A model generated the notes under the pieces. That model searched no databases and was not told the origin of the DNA. It saw only the letters and a list, made by a program, of their open reading frames with translations. 50,374 bases of DNA, taken from Acidimicrobiaceae bacterium (GTDB lineage Bacteria; Actinomycetota; Acidimicrobiia; Acidimicrobiales; RAAP-2). The translations under genes were made by a program, and so were the position numbers. Below are positions 24,584-36,499 of this stretch, one piece after another (positions within the stretch are counted from its first letter, which is position 1; every line of letters begins with the position of its first letter). The DNA lies in assembly GCA_003155135.1 (NCBI GenBank), contig PMFN01000039.1, forward strand, positions 177,327-227,700, read 5' to 3'.

Positions 24584-26416
24584 TCAGACGCTCTGCGGGT
24601 CCACCTCGACACGCACGCCCGCTCGCCCACGGGGCACTCTCGCCAGCGCGTCGCACAGGGCGGCGTGCTCTGTGGCGCGCACGAGGTGGCGGTCGCCCTC
24701 GAGGGCTGTGACCTCGACACCGTGCAACTGGGCGACGTACTCGGGCGCGCCAGGGCCCGAGACGATGGCGAGGACGCTGAAGGGCGGTAGCGCCAGCTGG
24801 CGGCGCAGCGCGAGCTCGGCGGCGCCGAGCGGGCCCGGGTCGCCGCGCACCGCAGCGGCGAGGACCGGCTCGTCGGGCAGGCGGGTCTGGACGAAGACCA
24901 CCGCCGCGCCCTTTGCCGATCGGGCGCCGACGAGCCGCCCGGCCCGGGCCAGCAGAGCGAGGGCGCGCTCTTGGGCGTCGGTGCGCGAGGACAATAGATG
25001 CTGGTCGAAGTCGAGGAACGCCACGACGGCAGCTCGCCGGACACGGTGCAGCACGGCCTCGGTCCCAAGGAGCACTCGCCGGCCCTCCCAGCCCTCATGA
25101 CCCTGGGCGCCACGGGGCGGGCCGGCCACCTCGCCCGCCTCCTCGCCGACCAGTGCCGACAGGTCCGTCGCCACCCGCGCCACGCCCGCCCGCAGGACCT
25201 TGAGGCGCGTCGAGCCGCAGGCCGCACACACCCTCGGCCGAACCCGGGCGCAGCCGGGGCAGACCAGCTCGTCGCCACCCTCGGCGAGGGCGCGCCCGCA
25301 GTGCTCACAGCGCACCAGCTCCCCACAGTCGGCGCACGCCAGCAACCTGGCCCGGCCGGTCCGGTTGAGGACCGCCACCACCGGCCGGTCCGGGTGGGCC
25401 GAGCCGTCCTCCAGCAGGCGGCGGAACAGCGCGACCAGCTCATCGCCGATGAGGCCGGTCCGCGGGTCGGCCCCGCGCCGGTCACACACGACGAGCCTCG
25501 GCCAGTCCGAGTGCTCGCGTGCGGGCGCCATGGTGAGGAGGGGGGCCGCCTCGAGCAGCGCTGCCGTCGGGGTGGCCGAGACGAGGACCAACGGTGCACC
25601 GTCGCGCCGGGCGCGCTCGACCACCACGTCGATCGCCGACCAGTTCGGTGAGCGCTCGTCGCGGTACGACTCGTCGTGCGCGTCGAGAACGACCGCAGCG
25701 CCGAGCAGCGGCAACGGCGCGAGCGCGGAGGCCCGGGTGCCCACCACCACCGGCCAGCCCGCCGCGGCCCGCGCCCAATCGCTCGGCTCGTGCACCACGG
25801 CGACACCCCGCCGAGCCAGGCGCTCGGTCAGGCGCTCGGACCATCCGACGGCGGGCACGAGCACCAACACGGAACCGGGACGCCCCGACGCGGCGTGCCC
25901 GGCGAGCAGGCCCTCGAGCAACGGCAGCGGGTCGGCGCAGGGACCCACCCGCAGCAAGCGACTCCCCTCACCTGCGGCCAGCCGGCGGCCGATCTCGGAG
26001 AGGGCCGGGTCCGCCAGCTCGACCGACGGCGAGGCCGCTGGCGGGCGTGCGGGGAGCGACCACGTGTTGGTGCTCGGCGACGCACTCTTCAAGAAGAACG
26101 ATACCGGTCCGGCCCATCGCCACGCGGCCCATTCGGCGAGGTCCACGACGGCCGGTGGCGGCCCGAGCCCGCTATTGCCGGTCAGCTCCGAGAGGGCGAT
26201 GCCCGACGGGGGCTCGGGATCGAGACCCACCACCCACGCGCCGACCCGGCGACCCTGGAGGGCCACGCGGACCCGTGACCCGACCCGCAGCTGCCCGCGC
26301 CACTTCTCGGGCACGAGGTAATCGAAGCGGCGGGAGAGGCCGGCCACATCGCACACGACCCGGACCACCTCACGGTCGCCCACGGTGCCGCCGTCAGGCT
26401 CGCGCTGCTCCGCCAC
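24584..26416 (-). CDS. priA: primosomal protein N' (PriA-like, helicase motifs degenerate)
   Basis: Replication-restart protein related to PriA helicase. The N-terminal 3'-DNA-binding domain begins VVRVVCDVAGLSRRFDYLVP. The eight-cysteine zinc module is complete near residues 365-405 (CADCGELVRCEHCG, CPGC, CAACGS). The Walker A position reads LLRVGPCADPLP without GKT, and the DEAH box reads LDAHDESYRDE. ATP hydrolysis is therefore unlikely, as is known for actinobacterial PriA. The 610-residue length is on the short side. GTG 26416 is the start. It follows metK by 29 bases. Confidence 0.9.
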   Translation of the reverse strand: MAEQREPDGGTVGDREVVRVVCDVAGLSRRFDYLVPEKWRGQLRVGSRVRVALQGRRVGAWVVGLDPEPPSGIALSELTGNSGLGPPPAVVDLAEWAAWRWAGPVSFFLKSASPSTNTWSLPARPPAASPSVELADPALSEIGRRLAAGEGSRLLRVGPCADPLPLLEGLLAGHAASGRPGSVLVLVPAVGWSERLTERLARRGVAVVHEPSDWARAAAGWPVVVGTRASALAPLPLLGAAVVLDAHDESYRDERSPNWSAIDVVVERARRDGAPLVLVSATPTAALLEAAPLLTMAPAREHSDWPRLVVCDRRGADPRTGLIGDELVALFRRLLEDGSAHPDRPVVAVLNRTGRARLLACADCGELVRCEHCGRALAEGGDELVCPGCARVRPRVCAACGSTRLKVLRAGVARVATDLSALVGEEAGEVAGPPRGAQGHEGWEGRRVLLGTEAVLHRVRRAAVVAFLDFDQHLLSSRTDAQERALALLARAGRLVGARSAKGAAVVFVQTRLPDEPVLAAAVRGDPGPLGAAELALRRQLALPPFSVLAIVSGPGAPEYVAQLHGVEVTALEGDRHLVRATEHAALCDALARVPRGRAGVRVEVDPQSV

Positions 26417-26445
26417 ACTTGCTGCCGACGCAGCGTCGGCCTGGC

Positions 26446-27642
26446 TCAGAGCCCGAGGGCCCGGCGCAGGTCGTCCACCCGAGGGGTGGCCTCCCAGGTG
26501 AAGTCCTTGTCCGAGCGGCCGAAATGGCCGTAGGCCGCCGTGCGCCGGTAGATGGGACGGCGCAGGTCGAGGTCCCGGATGATGGCCGCGGGCCGCAGGT
26601 CGAACAACTCGGCCACCACGCCGGCGATGCGCTCGGGGGCGACCGTCTCGGTCCCGAAGGTCTCGACGAGCACCGAGACCGGGCGGGCCACACCGATGGC
26701 GTAGGCCACCTGGACCTCGCAGCGGCTGGCCGCACCGGACGCCACGACGTGCTTGGCCACCCAGCGCGCCGCGTAGGCGGCCGAACGGTCCACCTTGGAG
26801 GGGTCCTTGCCGGAGAAGGCGCCACCACCGTGGCGGGCCATGCCGCCGTAGGTGTCGACGATGATCTTGCGACCGGTGAGGCCCGTGTCGGCGTGGGGGC
26901 CGCCCAGCTCGAACTGGCCGGTGGGGTTGGCGAGGATCCGCAGGGACGACGTGTCGAGGTCGGTCGGCAGCAGCGGGTGGATGACGTGCTCACGCAGGTC
27001 CGGCAGCAGGAGGGTCTCGAGGTCGATCCCGGGCTGGTGCTGGGTCGAGATCAAGATGGTGTCGATCGAGACCGGCCGGCCGTCCTCGTAGATCACGCTC
27101 ACCTGCGTCTTGCCGTCGGGCCGCAGGTACGGGAGCACGCCGACCCGGCGCACCTGGGCGAGACGCTGGGCCAGGCGGTGCGACAGCCAGATGGGCAACG
27201 GCATGAGGTCGGGCGTCTCGTCGCAGGCGTAGCCGAACATCATCCCCTGGTCGCCCGCGCCCTGGGCGTTGAGGAGGTCCTCGCCGCCCGATCCGGTGCG
27301 CAGTTCGAAGGCCGAGTCGACGCCCTGGGCGATGTCTGGTGACTGCTCATCGAGCGCCACCATGACCCCGCAGGTGCGCCCGTTGAAGCCGAACGCGTCA
27401 TTGTCGTAGCCGATGTCGCACACCGTGTTGCGCACGAGGGTCGGGATGTCGACGTACGTGCTGGTGGTCACCTCGCCGGCCACCACCACCAAACCGGTGG
27501 TGAGGAGGGTCTCGCAGGCCACCCGGCTCATGGCGTCGCCCTCCAAGAGGGCGTCGAGGACGGTGTCGGAGATCTGGTCGGCCATCTTGTCGGGATGGCC
27601 CTCGGTGACCGACTCGGAGGTGAATGTCGTTCGCATACTCAC
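26446..27642 (-). CDS. metK: S-adenosylmethionine synthetase
   Basis: Makes SAM from methionine and ATP. 398 residues with the N-terminal [20 protein letters not shown] (catalytic His), the signature [16 protein letters not shown] near residue 130, and the P-loop-like [19 protein letters not shown] near residue 275. GTG 27642 overlaps the coaBC stop (GTGA); ATG 27636, two codons on, is a close alternative. No SAM riboswitch is present, as expected for an internal operon gene. Its product feeds the three methyltransferases in this window. Confidence 0.97.
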   Translation of the reverse strand: MSMRTTFTSESVTEGHPDKMADQISDTVLDALLEGDAMSRVACETLLTTGLVVVAGEVTTSTYVDIPTLVRNTVCDIGYDNDAFGFNGRTCGVMVALDEQSPDIAQGVDSAFELRTGSGGEDLLNAQGAGDQGMMFGYACDETPDLMPLPIWLSHRLAQRLAQVRRVGVLPYLRPDGKTQVSVIYEDGRPVSIDTILISTQHQPGIDLETLLLPDLREHVIHPLLPTDLDTSSLRILANPTGQFELGGPHADTGLTGRKIIVDTYGGMARHGGGAFSGKDPSKVDRSAAYAARWVAKHVVASGAASRCEVQVAYAIGVARPVSVLVETFGTETVAPERIAGVVAELFDLRPAAIIRDLDLRRPIYRRTAAYGHFGRSDKDFTWEATPRVDDLRRALGL

Positions 27643-28901
27643 GGCTGGGGGGTCTTTCTCTCGTGGGCGGACAAGCGAGCCGACACCCTATCGAAGACGG
27701 CGTCGGCGACTGCGCTCTTGGTGGTGAGGGGGATGTCGAAGGACGAGCCAGCATCGTCCAAGATCACGACGGCGTTCGTGTCATGGTCGAAGCCGACGCC
27801 CGGCTGGGACACGTCGTTGACGACCAGCAGGTCGACACGCTTGCGCTCCAGCTTCGCCCGGCCGTGGGCCAGCACGTCGTGGGTCTCTGCGGCGAAGCCC
27901 ACCAGGACCTGGCCCGGGCGTCGGGCGTTCGACAACGCGGCGAGGATGTCGGGAGTCGGCTCGAGGACGATCTCGGGGACGCCGTCACCCTTGGCGAGCT
28001 TGTGCTCGGCCGGCGCCTTCGGGCGGAAGTCGGCGACCGCTGCGGCCATGACGACGACCTGCGCGCCGGCGGCTGCTGCCAGCATGGCCCGCTCCATGTC
28101 CGAGGCCGACTCGACCCCCACCACCGTCACGCGCGCGGCAAGCTCGGGTCGGACCACGAGCGGGGCGGCGGTGACGAGGGTGACCTCGGCGCCACGGCGC
28201 GCCGCCGACTCGGCGAGGGCGAGGCCCTGCTTGCCACTCGAGCGGTTGGTGAGGAAGCGGACCGGGTCGATGGGCTCGCGCGTACCCCCGGCGCTCACGA
28301 CCACACGCACGCCCACGAGGTCACCTTGCGTGCCCACGACCTCGTCGCGCCCGAGCAGCTCGAGTACCCGCTGGGCGATGGTGGCCGGGTCGGCGAGCCT
28401 TCCTGCGCCCACGTCACCTCCGGCCAGGCGCCCCTCTTCGGGCTCGAGCACGTGGACACCGCGCCGAAGGAGCGTGGCGAGGTTCTCTTGGACTGCGGGG
28501 TGCTCCCACATCTCGGTGTGCATCGCCGGGCAGACGAGCACCGGGGCGCGCGTGGCGAGCAGCGTCGCCGAGAGCAGGTCGTCGGAGAAGCCGCCCGCAT
28601 AGCGGGCGAGCAGCTGGGCGGTGGCCGGCGCCACCACCACGAGATCGGCCGTCTGGCCCAACACGGTGTGCGGGATCGGTGAGGACTCGTCGAAGAGCGA
28701 CGTCTGGACGGGCTCGGAGGCGAGCGCGGAGAACGTCACCTCGCCGACGAAGCGGGTGGCCTCTACGGTCATGACCGGCACGACGTGGACACCGGCGTCG
28801 ACAAGGCGCCGGCACACGTCGACGGCCTTGTAGGCGGCGATCCCGCCGCACACGCCGAGCACGACACGAGGTGGGCGAAGCGAGTCGCGCACTGGTTCCA
28901 T
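27639..28901 (-). CDS. coaBC: bifunctional phosphopantothenoylcysteine decarboxylase / phosphopantothenate-cysteine ligase
   Basis: Two consecutive CoA-synthesis steps in one protein. The flavin-binding CoaC half (1 to about 185) starts [20 protein letters not shown] and carries the [12 protein letters not shown] substrate loop (His where many have Asn, as in mycobacteria). The CoaB half (about 195-420) has [29 protein letters not shown] and a [17 protein letters not shown] dimer segment. 420 residues, ATG start at 28901, 33 bases after rpoZ. The order rpoZ-coaBC-metK is an actinobacterial standard. Confidence 0.96.
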   Translation of the reverse strand: MEPVRDSLRPPRVVLGVCGGIAAYKAVDVCRRLVDAGVHVVPVMTVEATRFVGEVTFSALASEPVQTSLFDESSPIPHTVLGQTADLVVVAPATAQLLARYAGGFSDDLLSATLLATRAPVLVCPAMHTEMWEHPAVQENLATLLRRGVHVLEPEEGRLAGGDVGAGRLADPATIAQRVLELLGRDEVVGTQGDLVGVRVVVSAGGTREPIDPVRFLTNRSSGKQGLALAESAARRGAEVTLVTAAPLVVRPELAARVTVVGVESASDMERAMLAAAAGAQVVVMAAAVADFRPKAPAEHKLAKGDGVPEIVLEPTPDILAALSNARRPGQVLVGFAAETHDVLAHGRAKLERKRVDLLVVNDVSQPGVGFDHDTNAVVILDDAGSSFDIPLTTKSAVADAVFDRVSARLSAHERKTPQP

Positions 28902-28934
28902 GGCGAGCGGCCAGCCTGCCGCGTCGCGGTCCGC

Positions 28935-29324
28935 CTAACCGGCGGCCGGACCCTCGTCGTCGTCGCCGACCACTGCGGGCTGCTCACCGAAGGCACCGCC
29001 TGCGGCGATGGCCTCGGCGGTCTCCTCTGCTTCCTTCGCCTCGAGGAGGGCCAGCTCCGCTGCCTCCTCTTCGGGGTCGGGGCGGGTGTAGGTGGCCTTG
29101 CCGGCTGCGATCTCCTCGAAGGCGATCGAGAGCGGCTTGCCCGAGACCGAGGTCACCTGCGGGGGCACGACGCGCCCGAGACCCTCGCCCAAGCTGTTGT
29201 AGTAGGCGTTGACCTGGCGGGCACGCATCGACCCGAGGGCCACCAAGGTGAACTTGGAGTCCACCTTGTCGAGGAGGTCCTCGATCGGCGGGTCCATCAG
29301 TGTGTTGTTGCGGCCTTGGGCCAT
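28935..29324 (-). CDS. rpoZ: RNA polymerase omega subunit (internal start within the gmk frame)
   Basis: Omega stabilises the beta' subunit during RNA polymerase assembly. Signature: MDPPIEDLLDKVDSKFTLVA, then RARQVNAYYNSLGEGLG, VVPPQVTSVSGKPLSIAFEE and IAAGKATY. From ATG 29324 it has 129 residues with a Glu/Ala-rich tail of about 40. GAAGGAG lies five bases before this ATG, one of the best ribosome binding sites in the window, so omega alone is very likely made even though the upstream kinase frame reads straight through. ATG 29297 (MDPPIEDL) is a later, weaker alternative. Confidence 0.9.
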   Translation of the reverse strand: MAQGRNNTLMDPPIEDLLDKVDSKFTLVALGSMRARQVNAYYNSLGEGLGRVVPPQVTSVSGKPLSIAFEEIAAGKATYTRPDPEEEAAELALLEAKEAEETAEAIAAGGAFGEQPAVVGDDDEGPAAG

Positions 29325-29900
29325 GCGAACTCCTTCAGAAGGTCGTTGCGACGCAGCGCCTTGCGCGGCGCGGCGCTCCGAACGGATCCTTGCCACTATA
29401 CCGGCAACATCGTCCACCGCCTGGTCGAGGTCGTCGTTGACCACCACCAGTGGGGTCATTGCCTGCCCCCCCTCGACCTCCGCCCGGCCCCTTTGGAGCC
29501 GGGCGGCCACATGCTCGGCGTCGTCGCCCCGCCCCGCCATGCGTGCCTCTTGCTCCTCGAGCGAGGGCGGCACGAGCAAGATGACGGTCGCGTCGGGGCG
29601 GCGATCGAGGACCTGGCGTGCGCCCTCGACGTCGATCTCCAAGAGGACGTCGCTCCCAGAGGGCCCGTGCGGATGCGGCGTGCCGTAGAGGTTCTCGAGG
29701 AACTCGGCGGACTCGAAGAACCCGCCCGCTGCCCGGTGCGCTTCGAAGGCATCTCGATCGACGAACACGTAGGCGTCGTCGGCTTCTCCGGGACGCTGGG
29801 GGCGCGTCGTCCATGAGCGGCTGAGCCAGAGACCGGGGTCCCGTGCGACGAGCCGCTCTGCAACCGTGCCCTTCCCGACCCCGCCGGGGCCGATGAGCAC
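28935..29900 (-). CDS. gmk: guanylate kinase fused in frame to RNA polymerase omega subunit
   Basis: One open frame of 321 residues. Residues 1-175 are guanylate kinase (GMP to GDP): P-loop GPGGVGKGT (4-12), SWTTRPQRPGE, FLENLYGTP, DVLLEIDVEGARQV, ending VVVNDDLDQAVDDVAGIVARI. About 18 linker residues (SERRAAQGAASQRPSEGVR) then lead directly into omega (from residue 193) with no stop codon. In relatives these are separate adjacent genes. The start is uncertain: GTG 29900 clips strand one; CTG 29909 or 29924, close to the mihF stop, would restore it. The fusion may be real, or an indel near the kinase end may have removed its stop. Confidence 0.85.
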   Translation of the reverse strand: MLIGPGGVGKGTVAERLVARDPGLWLSRSWTTRPQRPGEADDAYVFVDRDAFEAHRAAGGFFESAEFLENLYGTPHPHGPSGSDVLLEIDVEGARQVLDRRPDATVILLVPPSLEEQEARMAGRGDDAEHVAARLQRGRAEVEGGQAMTPLVVVNDDLDQAVDDVAGIVARIRSERRAAQGAASQRPSEGVRMAQGRNNTLMDPPIEDLLDKVDSKFTLVALGSMRARQVNAYYNSLGEGLGRVVPPQVTSVSGKPLSIAFEEIAAGKATYTRPDPEEEAAELALLEAKEAEETAEAIAAGGAFGEQPAVVGDDDEGPAAG

Positions 29901-29913
29901 GAAGATCAGCGGA

Positions 29914-30231
29914 TCAGCGGGCAGTCTCTCGCAGCAAGTCAGCGCGCTGCTTGGCCCCGAGGCCCTGCAGCCGGCGCGTCTCGGAGATCCCGACGGTCTC
30001 CATCAGGCGCCTCGCCTTGACCTTGCCGAGCCCAGGCAGCGACTCGAGCACCGAGACGACCTTCATCTTGCCGATCGTCTCGTCACCCTCGGCTGCCTGC
30101 AGGAGCTCAGGGAGGCTGAGTGAGCCAAGCTTGAGCTTCTCTTTCACTTCGGCGCGCTCGCGACGGACCCTTGCGGCCTTTTGGAGCGCTGCCTGTCGTT
30201 GTTCGGTGGTGAGTGCAGGCGGTTGCGGCAT
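29914..30231 (-). CDS. mihF: actinobacterial integration host factor
   Basis: Nucleoid protein unrelated in fold to E. coli IHF, found in actinobacteria. 105 residues: the N-terminal helix PALTTEQRQAALQKAARVRR, the linker RAEVKEKLKLGSLSLPELL, and the DNA-binding helix-two-turn-helix SVLESLPGLGKVKARRLMET with GISETRRLQGLGAKQR. ATG 30231 aligns exactly with known family N-termini. Upstream in-frame starts at 30243 and 30267 (GTGA overlap with pyrF) would add an unconserved extension. The context pyrF-mihF-gmk matches mycobacteria. Confidence 0.93.
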   Translation of the reverse strand: MPQPPALTTEQRQAALQKAARVRRERAEVKEKLKLGSLSLPELLQAAEGDETIGKMKVVSVLESLPGLGKVKARRLMETVGISETRRLQGLGAKQRADLLRETAR

Positions 30232-30238
30232 GGATCCG

Positions 30239-30244
30239 ACCATA
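30239..30244 (-). promoter_or_regulatory. possible -10 element of the mihF operon
   Basis: TATGGT ends seven bases before ATG 30231, which has no Shine-Dalgarno, consistent with a leaderless mihF transcript starting just after pyrF. No clear -35 was found. Confidence 0.4.
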
Positions 30245-30263
30245 GCGCCTGCGAATGGCGCGA

Positions 30264-31136
30264 TCACACCAATGCGCGCGCCAGGGACTCATTGAGACGA
30301 GCGGCCTCGGCACGCAACCCCTCCCTAGACGGCCCGTTGACCAGGACCGAGCGCGACGCGCTGGGCACCACGGACCCGGGCAGGCAGCCGGCGAAGCGCT
30401 CGGCGATCTGGGCAGGACCTGCTCCTTGCGCGCCGAGTCCGGGGGCGAGGATGGGGCCGCCGAGGCCGCGCACGTCGAACTCGGACGGCTCGAGCGTCGC
30501 GCCGATGACGGCGCCGGTGGCACCGATGGAATGGGCGCCACCGACAGCGGCGAGCCACGTGGCGTTGCGCCGGGCCACCGAGGCCAGGAGATCGTCGTCG
30601 ACCGTCGATCCCGACGCGCTCCGCGCCGATTGGATCGGGCGCCCCTCGGGGTTCGAGCTGCGCGCCACGACGAACACCGCCCGGCCGTGCTCCTCGGCGG
30701 CGTCGAACATCGGCGCCAGGGCGTCGAAGCCGAGGTAGGCAGAGGCCGTCACCGCGTCACCGGCCAGCGCGCTGCGTGGCGACAGCCACGCGTCGGCATA
30801 CGCCTCGCACGTGGAGTCGATGTCGCCGCGCTTTGCGTCGCACAGCACGAGCAACCCGGCCGAGCGAGCGGTCGCCACCAGTGACTCGAGCACGGCCATT
30901 CCCGCCGAGCCATGCCGCTCGAAGAAGGCCACCTGTGGCTTCACGATCGCCACGTGGCCGGCGAACGCCTCCACACAGCGCTGCGCGAACTCGTCGACGC
31001 CGTGCGCGGTGTCGGCGAGCCCCCATGCGCCGAGCAGGGCGGCGGACGGGTCGATGCCCGCACAGAGCGGGCCGTACCGCTCACACGCCTCGCGCAGCCG
31101 ATCGCCGAACGTCGCCTCGCTCGCTGGCTCACCCAT
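30264..31136 (-). CDS. pyrF: orotidine 5'-phosphate decarboxylase (type 2)
   Basis: Last step of UMP synthesis. The long (type 2) form, 290 residues: CAGIDPSAALLGAWGL near the start, KPQVAFFERHG, the catalytic LCDAKRGDIDSTCEAYADAW near residue 100 (Asp-Lys-Asp network), and the C-terminal ILAPGLGAQGAGP and SVLVNGPSR phosphate region. ATG 31136 overlaps the pyrD stop by eight bases. It is the last gene of the pyrR operon. pyrE, the preceding step, is not in the window. Confidence 0.95.
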   Translation of the reverse strand: MGEPASEATFGDRLREACERYGPLCAGIDPSAALLGAWGLADTAHGVDEFAQRCVEAFAGHVAIVKPQVAFFERHGSAGMAVLESLVATARSAGLLVLCDAKRGDIDSTCEAYADAWLSPRSALAGDAVTASAYLGFDALAPMFDAAEEHGRAVFVVARSSNPEGRPIQSARSASGSTVDDDLLASVARRNATWLAAVGGAHSIGATGAVIGATLEPSEFDVRGLGGPILAPGLGAQGAGPAQIAERFAGCLPGSVVPSASRSVLVNGPSREGLRAEAARLNESLARALV

Positions 31137-32051
31137 GTGCCGCTCCCCTCACCTCGTCGAGACTGCGTATCCCGTGGTGGCGGCACCAGCGGACGATGCC
31201 CTCGGTGATCTTCCACGGGGCTCTCGGGTCCCGGAAGATCGCCGTGCCCACCTCGACGGCGTCCGCCCCGGCCATCAGCATCTCGATCGCGTCGAGCTCG
31301 TCCATGATCCCCCCCGCGCCCACGATCGGGGTCCCGGGGAAGGCCGCCCGGCACTCGAAGACGGCCCGAACGGCCACCGGGTGAAGGGCCGGACCCGAGA
31401 CGCCGCCCGTCCCGGCCCCGAGGGCGGGGCGCCGCCGCTCGATGTCGATCGACATGCCCGAGAGCGTGTTCACCAGGGTCAACGCCTCGGCGCCGGCGTC
31501 GAGGGCGGCACGTGCGACCTCGAGGAGGTCGGGCGTCGTCGGACTCAGCTTGGCCCAACGCGCCACGCCGGCCCCGGCGGCCGCGTCGAGCGCCTCGGCG
31601 GTGGCGCTCGGTGACTGGGCGAACATGCGCGAGCCGTCATGGAGGTTGGGGCAGCTCACGTTGACCTCGACGGCGGCGACCGCGGCGCCGGCCAGCATCG
31701 AGGCCGCCTTCTCGAATTCCTCGACGGTGCGCCCCCAGATGCTGGCCACGACGGTGGCGCCCGCGGCGCGCAGCGCCGGCAGGTCCTCGTCGAGCCAGGC
31801 GGCCACCCCCGGGCCCTGGAGGCCCACGCTGTTGAGCATGCCGGCGGCCAGCTCGCGCACGCGCGGCGCGGCGTTCCCCGGCCACGGCTCTGGGCTGAGG
31901 GACTTGGTGACCACCGCCCCGAGGTCGGCGAGCGCCCCGTACGCGGCGAGCTCTGCGCCGTGCCCGGCCGTGCCCGAGGCCGTCATCACCGGGGTGCGCA
32001 GGCGGACCGAGCCGACCGAGGTGGACAGGTCGAGGGTGCGCCGGCGTCCCG

Positions 32052-32055
<4 letters not shown>
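31129..32055 (-). CDS. pyrD: dihydroorotate dehydrogenase, class 1B-like catalytic subunit
   Basis: Oxidises dihydroorotate to orotate with FMN. 308 residues with [13 protein letters not shown] (FMN/substrate region), [11 protein letters not shown] carrying the catalytic Cys, [27 protein letters not shown] and [16 protein letters not shown]. The Cys base and loop sequences mark class 1B, which normally needs the iron-sulfur flavoprotein PyrK as NAD+ partner. GTG 32055 overlaps the carB stop (GTGA), leaving no room for pyrK. The much longer upstream frame is a carB shadow. Confidence 0.94.
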
Positions 32056-35389
<3,334 letters not shown>

Positions 35390-35390
<1 letters not shown>

Positions 35391-36499
35391 CAGCGGATGC
35401 CCCCCTCCGCCTCCATGAGGGTGGCGAACTCGTCGAAGAGGTACCGGGCGTCGTGGGGACCCGGCCCGGCCTCAGGGTGGTACTGCACGGAGAAGGCGCG
35501 CTCGGAGGATACGGCAAGCCCCTCGATCACCCCGTCGTTCAAGTTGACGTGGGTCACGACTGCGCCGGGCACCGAGTCGGCGGCCACCGCGTAGTTGTGG
35601 TTCTGGCTCGTCACCTCGACCTTCATGGTCGAGACCCGCTGCACCGGGTGGTTGCTGCCGTGGTGGCCGAAGGGCAGCTTGTAGGTCGTGCCACCGAGGG
35701 CGGTGGCGAGCAGCTGGTGGCCGAGGCAGATCCCGAAGATCGGGACGCGCCCGACGAGCTCGCCGATCTGGCGCGAGACGCCCGAAAGGGCGGCCGGGTC
35801 GCCTGGGCCGTTCGAGAGGAAGACGCCGTCAGGCCCGAGGGAGAGCACTTCGTCGGCGCCGGTGGCGGCGGGGACGACCGTGACTCTCGCCATGGCGCCG
35901 AGGTGGCGGACCATCGTGGTCTTGATGCCGAAGTCGTAGGCGACGACGTGGAAGGGGCCTTCGCCCACCCGGTAGGCCTCGGGCGTCGTCACCCCGGCCA
36001 CGAGGTCGCGCCCATCGGTCGACGGGGCGATCCCTGCGGCGGTGCGCACCGTGTCGATCCCCCCGGTGCCGAAGGCACAGGGCATGGCGCCGGCGGTGCG
36101 CAGGTGGCGGGTGAGCCGGCGGGTGTCGATGCCGGTGATGGCCGGAATACCGTGGCGCACCAAGAAGGCCTCGAAGCCCTCGCTCGAGCGCCAGTTGGAC
36201 GCCTCGACGGTGAGGTCGCGCACGACGACGCCGAGCAGGTGGGGGCGCCCCGCCTCGTCGTCGGTGGCGTTGGTGCCGTAGTTGCCGATGTGCGTCGTGG
36301 TGAATGCCACCATCTGGCCGGCATACGAGGGGTCGGTGACCACCTCCTGGTAGCCCGAGAGCGCCGTATTGAAGACCAGCTCGCCGGTGGCCACGCCCCC
36401 TTCGGGCAGTGCCCCTGCCGCCTCGCCCTCGAAGACCTCGCCGTCGGCGAGCACCAGGTGGGCGCGCGGGCGCCGCACCGATCGGGCGAGCCCGCTCAC
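35390..36499 (-). CDS. carA: carbamoyl-phosphate synthase small subunit
   Basis: Glutaminase subunit that passes ammonia to CarB. 369 residues: an N-terminal CPSase domain ([35 protein letters not shown]) and a C-terminal class I amidotransferase domain with the nucleophile Cys in [19 protein letters not shown] and the His-x-Glu in [13 protein letters not shown]. The start is GTG 36499, overlapping the pyrC stop (GTGA); the long in-frame extension to 36655 is a pyrC shadow. Confidence 0.96.

Noticed and set aside
26400..28950. SAM riboswitch upstream of metK or coaBC
   Set aside because: Genes overlap or are 33 bases apart; no room for an aptamer and no matching motifs.
30232..30267. mihF start at GTG 30267 overlapping the pyrF stop
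   Set aside because: Would add 12 unconserved residues; ATG 30231 matches family N-termini and has its own -10.
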